Shown here: in pieces, positions 1 through 11,719 of the stretch
Position numbering within the stretch: position 1 is the stretch's first letter
How the letters are laid out: each line of letters opens with the position of its first letter
Assembly (NCBI GenBank): GCA_004794655.1
Contig: SMMW01000153.1
Span: 2,986,501 to 3,050,500, forward strand
DNA length: 64,000 nucleotides
Source of the DNA: Marisa cornuarietis
Lineage: Eukaryota; Mollusca; Gastropoda; Architaenioglossa; Ampullariidae
Direction of reading: 5' to 3'
Program-made: the position numbers and the translations under genes
The notes under the pieces: generated by a model
The model's input: the letters and a program-made list of their open reading frames with translations, nothing else
Database searches by the model: none
Told to the model about the DNA's origin: nothing

Positions 1-269
1 TTCGTAAATGGTCGAGATAATCATTACATTAATTATAAGCTTAAGAAAGTGCAAACCTCACGATGATAATTTTTCTTGGATGTCATCAAAGGCTGTTTCA
101 CATGAAAGCAGTATGAAAAATCTGCGGCTGAACGTGACAGGTGAAATGACGGTTAAGACCGTGGGAAAAAAAACCTGACATACTTCCTTTGTCATGTCTT
201 TGCCATTGAACAAACCGAGTCCCAGATATGCAGCTAACAAAGAGAGGAAACTGCCTGAGGTTTTAATGT

Positions 270-340
<71 letters not shown>
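270..340. repeat. (GT)n microsatellite
   Basis: About 36 uninterrupted GT dinucleotides. Poly-Val/Cys or His/Thr frames across it are artefacts of the repeat. Confidence 0.97.
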
Positions 341-342
<2 letters not shown>

Positions 343-504
343 CTTGAGTAATGTGAGAGAGAGCATACCTTCGACAACTTCGTGACCTCATTAGGCGAGT
401 TTCTAATTTGGGTAACATCACTCACGATGTTGCCGACATGCATACCGTGGCGAAAGAAAATCCGATTCAGCAGAATACAATCCACCCAGCCATCCACCCG
501 CCAA

Positions 505-690
505 CACACACACACACACACACACACACACCCGCCCACACACACACACACACACACACACACAGCCCACCCACGACCCCCCCACACACACACACCCATC
601 CCCCCACACACCCGCCCCACACACATACACCCCCACACACACCCCCACACACACATACACACCCGCCCACACACACCCACACGCAGAGTC
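505..690. repeat. Degenerate (CA)n / CCCA-rich low-complexity tract
   Basis: CA repeats interrupted by CCC and CAT. All long frames here (Cys/Val/Gly-rich on minus, His/Thr/Pro-rich on plus) are compositional and not genes. Confidence 0.93.
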
Positions 691-699
691 TGATTCCTT

Positions 700-2400
700 T
701 TTTTTAAGTCGTCGCTGGTAGCTGATAAAGTTGAAGTCAGCAAATCCGCCGTCCTTACTACACGAGTTGAATAATAAGTGTGACAATCAACATTATAAAT
801 AATAAATAAATGAGTAATTAAGGTGACTGTTTGTCATCCGGTTAGTATTTGCTGTGTACTTTGTGTCCACCTCTATATCTCAGGAAGAATGGACTGACTG
901 GCTGGACTGCAGTACCTCCATGTGGATTTTCCTCTCCCCTCTCCCGTCTCCCACAAAGTCTTCAGCTCTAGGTTCATGTCTTAAAGTTTATTAAGTAAAC
1001 ATCCGGGAACAACAGAAGTTAGAACTGTCACTTTCCAATTCTCTATATCCCTCTATTTATCTACCTTTCTATCTATCATACTTGTGTATGATACTTGAGT
1101 ACGCATGGATGTATGTATGTACGAGCTCCCGGACAAATGCGAATACGCGCGCGTGTTTTGTGCACACCCATCATTCTTTCTTTCTTTTCTTTCTTTCCTT
1201 CTCCGTCCAACCTTCCTTCTTTTTTGTCTTCCTGCCTGCCTGCATGTTCGCTTCATGAAGGAATTTTTCGCATAGCATGTCAGTTCTGTTCACACCAATC
1301 TGTTCGATCACAGGTATACAAAACCCTGAAAACTGAAAAAAAAACTTGAAGTAAAGAAACACAAGAGAAATAACAAACCACACAATGTTACAAATGCTGT
1401 TTATTTATTTATTCAGTTCAAAGCATAAAGACAAGATCTCAGCAAACCTGACATCAAATAAAAGCTGCATCACAACATTGAGTTTTTACATCCACACACC
1501 TACCCCATTAAAAATATTCTGAATCAGCATAAAGAAGTGGAAATTGAAACATTGAAAGATTATAAAATCCGCTTTCAAATGAAGATAAAGAACCTCCAAA
1601 AAAGATTCAAAATTTCAGTTATGACTCCGAAGTGAATTACAAGCATACAAATGTAGATAGTCGGGTGAGCTGCTGTCGGTGACCAATGTGGTCTACATGG
1701 AGACATCTTTGTCCTACAGGAGGCTTCAAGTCCGTGCGACTGGGCTTTGAAAAGGGGAACTCAAACATAAAGGAAGGGGTAGATATATTACCGGGTGCGT
1801 GCACTCTAGAATAAAATATACAGGTTCTGATGGGAGTTTGGGGTTCGGGGAGGATAGGAAAGAGCCGCAGAAGCCTTACGAGCGCGCATGCGCAGATACA
1901 GATACCGCAAAACGAAATTTGTAGTCAATGAAGAAAGGTCTTCTCAACAAAAAAAAAGAGTTTAAATCTTTCTTTTTGATTCTCTCCCGAAAACCGGCAT
2001 CCTTTATTCATCTCTGTGTCACTGTCTGTAAGTTGTCTAAAAGCTGACATGTTGGTGGTTGTTAGTAAATGTCAGGACTATATCCTGGTTACACAATGGA
2101 TGTCACTAAATGTGCGGTAGACTACATATGAGCATGGTCATAAAGTGGTTGTAAGCAAACTGTGCGCATCATGACTAGTCTATGTGCGTAGGTATTTTAC
2201 ATTTGTCAACTTGTACTACAGATAACAAAAATGCTTTTAACTTTAACATTTGTATGAATTATTGCTTCGTGGATTTATTTATTTGTTGATTTATAAAATA
2301 TCCTTGCATCTTTCCTAATCATTAAATATTCCAGTATTGGGGGGGTGACACGGTCAGAAGTGCGTAGTAATATCAAATATCAAACACACGAGAAGAGACT
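700..2400. other. Intergenic stretch without a supported gene
   Basis: A pyrimidine-rich TTTC/CCTT simple tract lies at about 1166-1225. The rest is A+T-rich single-copy-looking DNA. No frame has a recognisable domain or splice-consistent extension. Part of it may be 3' flank of the IL-17 gene, which is read on the minus strand. Confidence 0.5.
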
Positions 2401-2404
2401 GAAC

Positions 2405-2580
2405 ACCATTCAGACAGCATGTAGCAGGGAGTGAGGGACAGAATGTAGTAGGGACAGAATGTAGCAGGGAGTGAGGGACAGAATGTAGCAGGGACAGAAT
2501 GGTACAGGGACAGAATGTAGCAGGGACAACATGTAGCAAGGACAGAATGTAGCAGGGACAACATGTAGCAAGGGTGTGAG
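2405..2580. repeat. Short-period minisatellite (GGGACAGAATGTAGCA-type)
   Basis: Tandem units of about 16 bp (GGGACAGAATGTAGCA), with some units lengthened by GTGAGGGA and some reading ACAACATGTAGCA. It lies about 160 bp downstream of the IL-17 stop codon in the gene's orientation. The Cys/Leu-rich minus frames across it are repeat translations. Confidence 0.88.
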
Positions 2581-2738
2581 CAGGCAGATAGCAAAGTTTT
2601 CCAAACGATTAAACTTTTCGACTTCATTTCAGGTCTTGTCGAGTTCAAGGCGTGGCTTAAGTTTTCCAAAGAGGATTATTTAACTTCTCGGGCTGTTGTT
2701 TCTGTCTCTCTGTGCACCTTGACGGTTACGGAGCGACG

Positions 2739-4126
2739 TCACTGCCCGCGGACAGAATAACGGTTGCACGTGCAGCCCACGCTGATCGGAAAGAGTTTTT
2801 CCCCGTAGGTCTGCTTGGCCCCGATGTACTTGACCCTCCGGTAGTAGACGACCGGCGAACAGGTGAAGCCTGAGGTGGTGTCCTGGCACTCGTGACAAGT
2901 ACATGCAGCGGTCAGTAAGATGGGTGGCTGTCTGTCACTGTCGTAGTTCAGTGTCCATTGCCAGGGGCACGAGGATGTCCGTGGGAGTGCGTCCATCCTG
3001 CTCTCTGCACGCAAAACGGGGGGAAATGTGATACCTGCCCTAACCCGGGGCTCGACGAGGTTTGATTTTTTTTTTTTAAAAGACCACGTTTGGTGGCATA
3101 TCGGGTTCGGTAATCGTGACTATTTATTTTAATTGCGATGCTGCTACTTCTTTTTGCTGGAGGTGATGGTAGCTACAAGAACAGAACTTCACAAACCGTC
3201 GGAACTCAGGGAGGAAACGGCTCCACTCTGAGCTCTAAGAGGAAGAAGAAGAAGAGTGGGTGGCAAAAATGTTTTTTATGATCTTGTTTTTTTTTTATAA
3301 ATGTGTTTCACTGACACTATCTCTTCCGTATCACCTAAGGAAAGGATGTAGTTCAGTTCTAGTTACTCCCCCGTTTGTTTTACTGCAAAGTCAGCAGACG
3401 GGTATTTGTCAAAGTCATCTCGTCAAAAGGCCAACAGGCAAAATTGTTTTTAATCTTCTTCCGTTTTTATTTTTAGTACTGATCTTTATTCCTCTGACAA
3501 GGAAACCCAGTCTCTGAAAAGCGTGTTGGTAGTAACCTAACACGATATTGTAGACGATATTTACATCTGTATCCGTTTACTATTTTTTCTTCGACATCTT
3601 CTATTTCTTCTTGTCTGGACTTACAAAGACATACGTTATGCTCGATCAAGAGAGAACTGGAGAAGAGAAGAAAAAGACGAGAAAATGAAAGAGAATAAAA
3701 AAGATGTGACAGAAAAAAGGGAATGGAAATGGAGAAGTGACAAAAGAAAGAGAATAAAAAGAGAAGGAAAATAGAGAAGAGGATAGAGAGAGAGAAAGAT
3801 GAGAAAAAGAAATGAATGGAAGAAAGACAAATGAATGGAAGAAAGAATGATGAAAGTGAAAAAGAAGACATGCGAGATGGCGATGTTTATGCAATCACCT
3901 TGTTGTCGTGGACCGTTCACAGTCGAGGGGCAGTAGTTGAGGCCGGAGAAGATGGAGCTTCGTTCGCCCACACGCATGGTCCTGTTCGCCAAAACGCTAT
4001 TGCTGGAGGCCTTCCTGAGGTTGGAGTCCAGGTAGAAGGTCTCGTCCGTATCCAACAGGTCAGCGACAGCCACGGCCCCCGACATCAGTATCACCAACAG
4101 ACCAACCTGACGACAAACTCGATAAA
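2739..4126 (-). CDS. Interleukin-17 family cytokine (two coding exons; first exon not located)
   Basis: Secreted cystine-knot-fold cytokine of the IL-17 family; in molluscs this family is expanded and linked to immune and mucosal signalling (family knowledge). Coding exons on minus: 4126-3899 and 3004-2739. The intron runs 3898-3005, with donor CAAG|gtgatt and acceptor tgcag|AGAGC, and phase is kept (GAG across the junction). Exon A encodes a hydrophobic signal-peptide stretch (GLLVILMSGAVAVA), a variable pro-region and NYCPSTVNG. Exon B carries the IL-17 core: SSCPWQWTLNYDSDRQPP, then CTCHEC, FTCSPVVYYRRV and the terminal ISVGCTCNRYS, the family's hallmark Cys pattern. The stop is TGA at 2739-2741. 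The initiator is uncertain: the exon opens after a good polypyrimidine/CCCAG acceptor at 4127, so a short upstream exon probably supplies the Met. An internal ATG at 4085 is the alternative. The intron is purine/pyrimidine-strand biased. Confidence 0.86.
3640..3870. repeat. Purine-rich (GA/GAAA) low-complexity tract in the IL-17 intron
   Basis: Almost entirely A and G on plus, so pyrimidine on the transcribed sense of the IL-17 gene. Long Ser/Phe/Leu minus frames here are compositional. Confidence 0.85.
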
Positions 4127-4189
4127 CTGGGTGCAGAGTGGGAACGCGGTAGAGCTCGAGGAAGTAGAGGGGAAAGGAGGTGCGCGCGC

Positions 4190-4240
4190 ACGTGCGTGCG
4201 TGCGTGCGTGCGTGCGTGTGTGTGTGTGTGTGTGTGTGTT
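4190..4240. repeat. (GCGT)n-(GT)n microsatellite
   Basis: Compound GTGC/GT repeat just 5' of the IL-17 exon on its minus-strand sense. Confidence 0.93.
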
Positions 4241-4429
4241 GTAGAATTTAAATGCAATAGTTCTTTCTCCTGACACGAAAAAAGAAAAATGAATGAATGA
4301 ATAAGTGGAAGAAAGGATTAATGACAGAAAAGGAGAAAAAATCCCTGGAGTGTTCACAAAGACAAATAGAAAGAATGGGAAAATAACAGAGAACTAGACA
4401 AACAGCTAGCAGTGAAAGTAATTATTAAA

Positions 4430-5590
4430 CAGACAAACAGCTAGCAGCATCAGAGATTTTGATACAAACAGCTCGCGCTAAGTAGACAAACAGCTCGCAC
4501 TATCACAGAGTATACAGGTAGACAAACAGCTCTCGCCATCACAGAGTATACAGTAGACAAACAGCTCTCACCATCACAGAGTATACAGGTAGACAAACAG
4601 CTCGCACTATCACAGAGTATACAGGTAGACAAACAGCTCTCGCCATCACAGAGTATACAGTAGACAAACAGCTCTCACCATCACAGAGTATACAGTAGAC
4701 AAACAGCTCTCACCATCACAGAGTATACAGTAGACAAACAGCTCGCACTATCACAGAGTATACAGGTAGACAAACAGCTCTCACCATCACAGAGTATACA
4801 GGTAGACAAACAGCTCTCACTATCACAGAGTATACAGGTAGACAAACAGCTCTCACCATCACAGAGTATACAGTAGACAAACAGCTCTCACCATCACAGA
4901 GTACACAGTAGACAAACAGCTCTCACTATCACAGAGTATACAGGTAGACAAACAGCTCTCACTATCACAGAGTATACAGGTAGACAAACAGCTCGCACTA
5001 TCACAGAGTATACAGTAGACAAACACCTCTCACCATCACAGAGTATACAGTAGACAAACAGCTCTCACCATCACAGAGTACACAGTAGACAAACAGCTCT
5101 CACTATCACAGAGTATACAGGTAGACAAACAGCTCGCACTATCACAGAGTATACAGTAGACAAACACCTCTCACTATCACAGAGTATACAGTAGACAAAC
5201 AGCTCTCACCATCACAGAGTACACAGTAGACAAACAGCTCTCACCATCACAGAGTATACAGTAGACAAACAGCTCTCACCATCACAGAGTATACAGTAGA
5301 CAAACAGCTCTCACCATCACAGAGTATACAGTAGACAAACAGCTCTCACCATCACAGAGTATACAGGTAGACAAACAGCTCTCACCATCACAGAGTATAC
5401 AGTAGACAAACAGCTCTCACCATCACAGAGTATACAGGTAGACAAACAGCTCTCACCATCACAGAGTATACAGTAGACAAACAACTCGCACTATCACAGA
5501 GTATACAGGTAGACAAACAGCTCGCACTATCACAGAGTATACAGGTAGACAAACAGCTCTCACCATCACAGAGTATACAGTAGACAAACA
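4430..5590. repeat. 35-bp minisatellite array, about 32 copies
   Basis: The unit begins TAGACAAACAGCTCTCACCA and ends GAGTATACAG, 35 bp long, with a 36-bp variant that has an extra G (CAGG). Units differ at a few fixed positions: CTCTCACC, CTCTCGCC or CTCGCACT; CAGCTC or CACCTC; GTATACAG or GTACACAG. Larger blocks of variant order recur, pointing to higher-order duplication. The array lies 5' of the coding exons of the IL-17 gene, inside its upstream region or first intron. Frames across it (VYSVMARAVCL-type repeats) are repeat translation only. Confidence 0.97.
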
Positions 5591-5599
5591 TAATTCATT

Positions 5600-6240
5600 G
5601 AAGACATCTTTTCGTATCCTTTCGTACAAAGTGCTGTTGTAGTTGCTAAATTCCCATAATAATGCTTGTCAAGAAAAGTTTTCGATGTCTACTTACTTCC
5701 ATTATTTTCGCAGATAAACACCAGGTGGAGACCTGTCAAGTGAGGTTCTCTCAGCCTCTAGAGGTACAGCTCCTCTAAAATAACTTGCTCCAAAGGCTCA
5801 CGCTGGACAATTTAAACATGTTCAGTGATGTTTTCATTTAAATAATGTTTAATGGGGATTTTTTTCTTTTTTACGTTAAAGTTTAATTTTAACAAAGGGA
5901 ATGTACCGTGTTTATTAGATCGTTCTTTGTGGAAATAAATACGCATAAAAATCCTATATTTAAAAATTATCACTCATAATGAGTCAGTGATGAGTAATCC
6001 TAATCAGCAAAATTAGTACTTCCTACCAAAAAATTTCCGTCCGCAAAAAGACTGTCTCATCAGGAAAGTTGACGATCAAAAGAATTCAGGACAGATTTTT
6101 CTTGGTTGTGGGTGATGGGGCCATAAAGACGAGAATGTCAATGTTTTTCAACTAAAGCTATAGAAAGCACGGTTATTCCCTAATTGAGTTTGCTTATTAA
6201 TATTAGAGTTAAATAATTTACAAGACTGTGAAATCTCGCG
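5600..6240. other. A+T-rich stretch, nothing recognised
   Basis: No frame with domain features, no simple repeat, and no paired splice signals joining it to neighbouring exons. Confidence 0.45.
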
Positions 6241-6265
6241 TGTCTGTGCTTGAAAGGTTCTACAA

Positions 6266-6266
<1 letters not shown>

Positions 6267-6361
<95 letters not shown>

Positions 6362-6410
6362 TCCATTTGTAATGCGCAGGTATCCATTCAGAAGAATGCT
6401 CATTGTCTAC
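6267..6410 (-). repeat. Retroposon tail ending in (GAT)n/(ATC)n
   Basis: About 31 GAT units (6267-6361) followed by about 45 bp (GTCCATTTGTAATGCGCAGG...) that recurs in reverse complement at 45010-45056, again directly beside a CAT repeat. Read on minus it has the form of a SINE/LINE 3' end running into a trinucleotide tail. Poly-Met, poly-Ile and poly-Ser frames here are artefacts. Confidence 0.8.
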
Positions 6411-7090
6411 ACTTGAAAAACATCCTTCTTTCTTTAATTCTTCCTTCATTTTTTTCTATTCTCTTTGGTGACCATCTGGTTCTTTTTTTTCTTACGTTTC
6501 TTTCCTTGTGGGTGTATTTTGTGTTTTTTTAAGCGTAGAAAATATTTTTTAAAAAAAACATTGCCCTGATATAAACTAAATACTGACACAACTCTTCATT
6601 TTCTTCTTTTTTTCCTGCTTTTCGTTTTTTTCCATCTCTCTCCCACCTGGAGAATTTTGTCGTGTATTCCTCACCGGAGCTGATTATTACCTTGTCACCT
6701 GAGATTACCTGTATCCGCTGACACACGTTTTTCTGAATTATTTTTATCTTCAGGTTACTTCAGGGTACCGCCCTCTCAGGCGGATACACTAACGCAAATG
6801 CCTACGAAAGTCAGGCAGCTTCATCGCTGGGGGAGTGTCTGGGGTGGTTCACATTTCCAAGTCGCCCTCATTCCCACCCGCTGGCCACGATCGAGGCATT
6901 GCGCCACCCGCAAGACGTCAGCACGACAGTCGGTTCGAAACAAGGTCAGACAGCCCTCGTAAATAAACTTTAATTAATGATTCTTCTCTCTACCCTCGAA
7001 GGTTCCTAACCATCGCGAGGACATGCTTCTTCTTTCTTGTTATGATCTTCACATTCCTGCTGGTAAATAATTTCTTCGTCATCTTGTAAA
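6365..7090. other. Non-coding stretch
   Basis: T-rich to 6560. From about 6740 it becomes G+C-richer (a unit with GGTTCGAAAC at about 6932), possibly an old repeat. No gene supported. Confidence 0.4.
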
Positions 7091-7094
7091 TAAG

Positions 7095-7160
<66 letters not shown>
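7095..7160. repeat. (GT)n microsatellite
   Basis: About 32 GT units. The poly-His/Thr minus frames covering it are shadows. Confidence 0.97.
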
Positions 7161-7161
<1 letters not shown>

Positions 7162-7164
7162 TGA

Positions 7165-8340
7165 GACCTTATATGTGCGGGATAAGAAGTGAGCGGAGTG
7201 TATCTCACTGCACACATTTCTGACCCTACCCACCCATTCTTACTATAAACATGAGAATTATTGAGGGCCAGTAAAAATGACAACCTACATTCTTCATTAA
7301 AATTAAAAACCCATTGCTGCGTGCATATCTGTCGAGAAAATTATGTGTATATTATGACTGCTCAATAATAATTTAACAACCAATAAAGCATTGATTGCCC
7401 TTGTCAAATGAAGTCAAAAGCGGATTTAAGACGAAGGGTACGAGTGTGAGAGTGGGGGGGGGGAATGAGAAACTTCGTAGTATATTAAGCAATGTAGATT
7501 AAAATCCGCCATCTCTAACAGTATGGTGCACTTATAAATCTGATCCACTTCCGTATTAGTAATTGCATTTTCTCGTGTCCCTAACCCTACCCGGTTAAAC
7601 TCCTGAATGGTTGTCCACTTGCCGATGTGAATGGTCACCTCGCGAGCCTTACGACTGACTGTCGCTAACATTTCTCGTTGTGTGGTAATCAGGCTAGCTT
7701 GCATAGAAACAGAGCAAGTTGATTTCAAACAAGAGGCACGAAAATAAATTTGACGGGCGAAGCAAGAAAACTTCCTTGAAGCTAAAAACGGACCGGGGGA
7801 GAGAAGTGAAGTACATTGCAACCTGGTGTGGGCTTCGCAAGCAAATAAGATGCACTTCGTGACCCGCCCTCCACCCCCACCCAACCACCCACCCACCCTG
7901 CTTCACACGTTTTGTAACTGAAGGAAGAAAATCTGAGAAGGTATGAGTAGCGGGGTAGTACTGAAGTCTGCAGTGTGAGATACGGGTGTCAAAGGCGGAC
8001 ATAAATTCAGTTTCGTAATGTATCTACCCACCCCATCCCCATCATCTCATCATACTCCAACTCACTGCATGTCGTTGTCGTCATCAGTGTGTCAGTGTCA
8101 GCAGCAAGTAAAAATAGCTGAGTGCAGGATGTCATTTCAAAACTCGATAACCGCCTTTTTGACTGTTGTTCAAGCTTCGTACCATACGGACAACAAAAAA
8201 AATACTTACCAACGATGACAAAGTATCTAAAAATATATACTGCAAAAATTAAAAACCAAAACAAAATTAATGACGTTGCAGTCAAAAATACTCTACAACA
8301 ATGGAAGGACACATGGGAAGTTCAAAATTAATTAATCTAT
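7165..8340. other. Intergenic stretch, no supported gene
   Basis: Several 100-150 codon open frames overlap on minus (7426-8312) but are mutually inconsistent, lack domains, and include a Gly/Pro-rich tract at 7860-7900 caused by CCACCC repeats. Confidence 0.4.
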
Positions 8341-8397
8341 TTATTCTATGTATCTATTTATTCTATGTATCTGTCTATTTATTCTATGTATCTATTT

Positions 8398-8470
8398 GGG
8401 GTGGAGGCGGTTAGTGCTTCCATCTGTGGAACAAAAATTAAGTTGTCGGTTCGAGGCCTACTCGAGCTCG
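8398..8470 (+). repeat. tRNA-like SINE head (candidate)
   Basis: GGCGGTTAGTGCTTCC resembles a degenerate pol III A box, and GGTTCGAGGCC at 8448-8458 matches the B-box consensus at tRNA-like spacing. It lies after a TCTATTTATTCTATG short tandem repeat (8335-8397). No cloverleaf can be folded, so it is not a functional tRNA. Confidence 0.45.
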
Positions 8471-8479
8471 TGGCTGGAA

Positions 8480-10660
8480 AACGGTCTTCCTACCCTGTCC
8501 ACCAAGCAGCTGTTATTCGGAAATGAGTGGTTCATCGGGAAATTAAAGATGGCGGGAAATATTCCAAGAAGCCTTGCCCTAAATACGTTGAGCCACTTAC
8601 TCTCACTGCCACAAGGCTTTTTTTATTTTTATTTTTTTTTACTTTTTTTATTTGAGGAGATTGAGTACATTGTAAAAGAATTTACAATTACAGGATGTTT
8701 CAAATGTTTCCGACACAGGGTTACTTACTCCACACCCACTCTGCAAGCTGGCGTACCTCAGCCAGTACCTCAGATCTCCGAAGTAAGATATGTACATGCT
8801 TATAAACAGACCTCGCTCCTAACCGACAAACTTTTCAGACACGACTGAAACTGGGATCACCCAATGGAAAAAAAACAAAATGTCACAATGGATTCTCTGT
8901 AGCTGTTTGAAGTAATTATTCAACAGGATGCCTACTTTTACCTTCACTCTTTAAAAAAAAGTGTTTTAGGTTTGGGCGCATTTGATGCTGTTCCTATAAC
9001 CTGTCTTAGAAAAATAAATAAACAAACAAACAAAGAAATAAGCAGCTGGCATAAAGACTTAATACGTCGTTGGGCACAAGAATCCAGAAGCTTCCATGAA
9101 GTCTACAGACAGCGTTGAGATCGTGTCCGTTGACTGAGAAAATTACCAGTGACGTGGAATAAATTAACCCTCGTGAATAACTTTCGTACGACGTTGTTCT
9201 CCGGGTGAGCGTGAGGTGGCTACACTTACCCGGATACACAAGAAGGAATTTACAGGCAGACATCATGTTGTGGCTTCATGTGCCCTGATACACAGCAACA
9301 TGACAGTTCAGATCCTTAAATAAGCTGAGTAGGAAACACTTATGAGACCAGCATGCCATTTTCCGAAAAGATTTCAGGGCAATTTAATTTTTAAACTAAC
9401 AATGTGGTAAATAATTCTCATTAATATAACAATCATTCGACGGTTTGGGGATTCCTTCAAAAAAAAATCCTTAAAGAAAGACAGAAAAAAATAGAAAGAA
9501 AAAGTAATGAAAGGAAAGAATGAAATAAGGGCGAGGATAGTTCTGATTGCAAACACTACGACTACGACCACGCATTCATATTGATAAGCCACGTCTGAAA
9601 GGTAGCCAGGTAAATTAAAAAATCTGGCCATGATAAGAAATAAATAATAATTTTAAAGTATTGACGATATCAGTCAGCTCTCTATTTATTTCTGCTAACT
9701 GACAACAACAAAATTAAGGGCTAGTTGATGTACTTTGTCACATGATGGCAATGAATTCAAAACTATTTTTGTCCAACAAAGTACACCAGGGGGTACTTAT
9801 ACGCAGCTCTAAGTATAAAATATTCGTTTTTTTCAGCATCAGAAATACCATTCAGTAGCCATGGCCAAGAAAAAATACAATTTTCTTTCGAGAAAAAAAT
9901 TGTTTCGTTTTTGAATGTTCCGGAGCATCATTACATTATTATTGTCTTTCTGATTTCTTTCCGTTGGGCTCATTAAAGGTAATGGTGATTGCGGTTGATA
10001 GCCTCATGGTTTAGTCAGCAGATAAAAGTATATCTCGGCCAAGCAGGTGCCACCTGCAGAAAATGAACAGCACGCCCAAGACGAGATCTGAACCCAGGAC
10101 AGCCGACCATCACTGTCTTGGTGTCCACTTGTATAAACGTAGCGACTTGCGCTGTTTTCTTCTTTTTTCAACAATTATTTACTCGTTCAGACAGTTTTCT
10201 GTCTCGCCAGGTGTCGCAACTTTTTCCCACCTTATACTGAACTATAAGCCCTGAACCATGGTGCCACCGAACTCAAAGAAATCCACAAGCAATCTTTTCA
10301 TTCTTGTGTTAGTTCTTGCGAGGTGGACAGAGGAAGAACTGGCTGGTATAGACATGAAGGAGTGGACACGGAATGTGTTGTCTTGTTATGAATAACTGTA
10401 TGAACTCGCTATGCAGGAAAATGTCAACCACTCAAAATGTATTGGAATATTTAGAAAAAAAATAAGTTGTAGAATTCAGGAATATGACTTTTACTGCGGG
10501 CTGGTGAGGCTTCTGTACAGCAGTTAGGATCTTTGATACAGAAAATGGTGGTTCGATTATTGTAAGGTGACTTTTTATGTGTTTTGGTTTTAGGGTTATC
10601 TAATTTTGTTGTTGTTCTTGAGATTAATTTATCTCCTTAGCTACTGCATTCTAACCTTGG
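8480..10660. other. Intergenic stretch, no supported gene
   Basis: A+T-rich DNA with scattered short frames only. The segment 10045-10090 (ggtgccacctg...gagatctgaacccagg) resembles 53500-53545 and may be an ancient dispersed repeat. Confidence 0.4.
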
Positions 10661-10663
10661 GAT

Positions 10664-10712
10664 TAGGGCCAGGATTTGGGTGTGGGTTTGGGCTGGGGTT
10701 AGGGTTAGGGTT
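10664..10712 (+). repeat. Short telomere-like GGGTTA/GGGTTTG tract
   Basis: Imperfect GGGTTTGGG and GGGTTAGGG units, ending in two TTAGGG repeats. Too short and degenerate to be a chromosome end. Confidence 0.6.
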
Positions 10713-11369
10713 TATAAAAAAAAAACAAATTCATGTATATCCAGCTATATTAATTTTTTATCTACACCGTGAATCAGTTTCGTTATCGAGCGCTTTTATT
10801 GGTTGAATTTCCCCGCTTTATTCGCACCATGCATAGAAAGAGGTGATCAATACAACTGATCAGGGCCTGTAGTTGTGAAACGAAGGCAGGCCAAGGACAA
10901 GCTTGTTGCTTCCAAAATTATCACGCGATGTCCACACCCCACAGAGCAGTAGTTATCAGGCAGAGCAAAGATGCCCGGGGGTAAAGAAGCATGAAATAGT
11001 GTGCGCGGGGTCTGGACATCGCAGCAAAGAGAATCTTTGATCACAGTGTGATTACAAAAACAAGATGGTTTTCCTGAAGTTCCGATGTTGCCCTGAGAAA
11101 GGACTTGCTCTTGTTTCATAACTACGGAGTGTGTCTGATAGGGATACAGCCCATGGGCGACCTGTGATTACACATGTTAATAAGGCATATCAGTGGAGAG
11201 TCGTTGACATGAGGAGCTATAATGTGTTGCGGGTGGAGGAAGGCCTCGTACCACTATGAGGCGCTGTAGGACGGCTCCAGGAGCTCAGTATTCTTAAACA
11301 ACCGCGGGGATGAGGGAGGGGTAGGCTCTTTCCCTCGACGGTGGGTGCGTACCAGGGATTTCCTGTCCC

Positions 11370-11710
11370 CAGTGCTGGCAGGACGGTAGCTGTGTGATGG
11401 ACGTTTGTGCCAGCAGAAATGTCAGCTTCCGCACCAAATTCAGGCTTTACAACTTTCTTGTGCCCGCTGCACGGCTGTGAGATGTGGACTTTGGCTCACG
11501 GAATCGGAATGACAGATCCAGGCATTCGAAACAATTTAATAAGTGCTTCAGGTGACTAGCTCCCTCGGATCTCCTACAGGAAGCCAAAGACAAACGACTT
11601 CGTCCTCAGTGAAGTCACCTCCTTGGTGGGTCCCCAGAAGTCTCTGCTCGCTGCCGTCAAGCGGCAGAAGCTGGTGTGGTTCGATTATATCGTCCGACAT
11701 GTCGAATTTT
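11370..11710 (+). mobile_element. RTE-type LINE remnant (C-terminal ORF2 region, broken)
   Basis: In shifting frames the plus strand reads the typical end of an RTE-like endonuclease/reverse-transcriptase ORF: 'IQAFET' at about 11517, then LRISYRKPKTNDFV-like residues, SLVGPQKSLLAAVKRQKLVW and 'FDYIVRH' (about 11560-11703). At least two frame changes and several stops separate these blocks, so it is a dead fragment. Upstream 11200-11370 may belong to the same copy but is unreadable. Confidence 0.72.
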
Positions 11711-11719
11711 TTTGCTCTT

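Noticed and set aside
234..786. Cys/Gly/Val-rich secreted peptide on minus
   Set aside because: Entirely explained by (CA)n/(GT)n repeats.
3473..4097. Ser/Phe/Leu-rich membrane protein on minus
   Set aside because: It spans a purine-strand low-complexity intron tract. Only its first part (to 3899) is real, as the IL-17 exon.
4430..5590. CRISPR-like direct-repeat array
   Set aside because: The 35-bp units are head to tail with no unique spacers, and the setting is eukaryotic. It is a minisatellite.
6266..6449. Poly-Met, poly-Ile and poly-Ser proteins
   Set aside because: All are translations of one GAT/ATC microsatellite in different frames.
8398..8470. Functional tRNA gene
   Set aside because: Only A- and B-box-like text. 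No acceptor stem or anticodon arm can be formed.
10664..10712. Chromosome end or telomere
   Set aside because: Only two perfect TTAGGG units, embedded in ordinary sequence on both sides.
10847..11119. Cys-containing 90-codon frame on minus (SCFCNHTV...SVGCGHRV)
   Set aside because: No signal peptide, no splice support, and adjacent to a LINE remnant. No family recognised.
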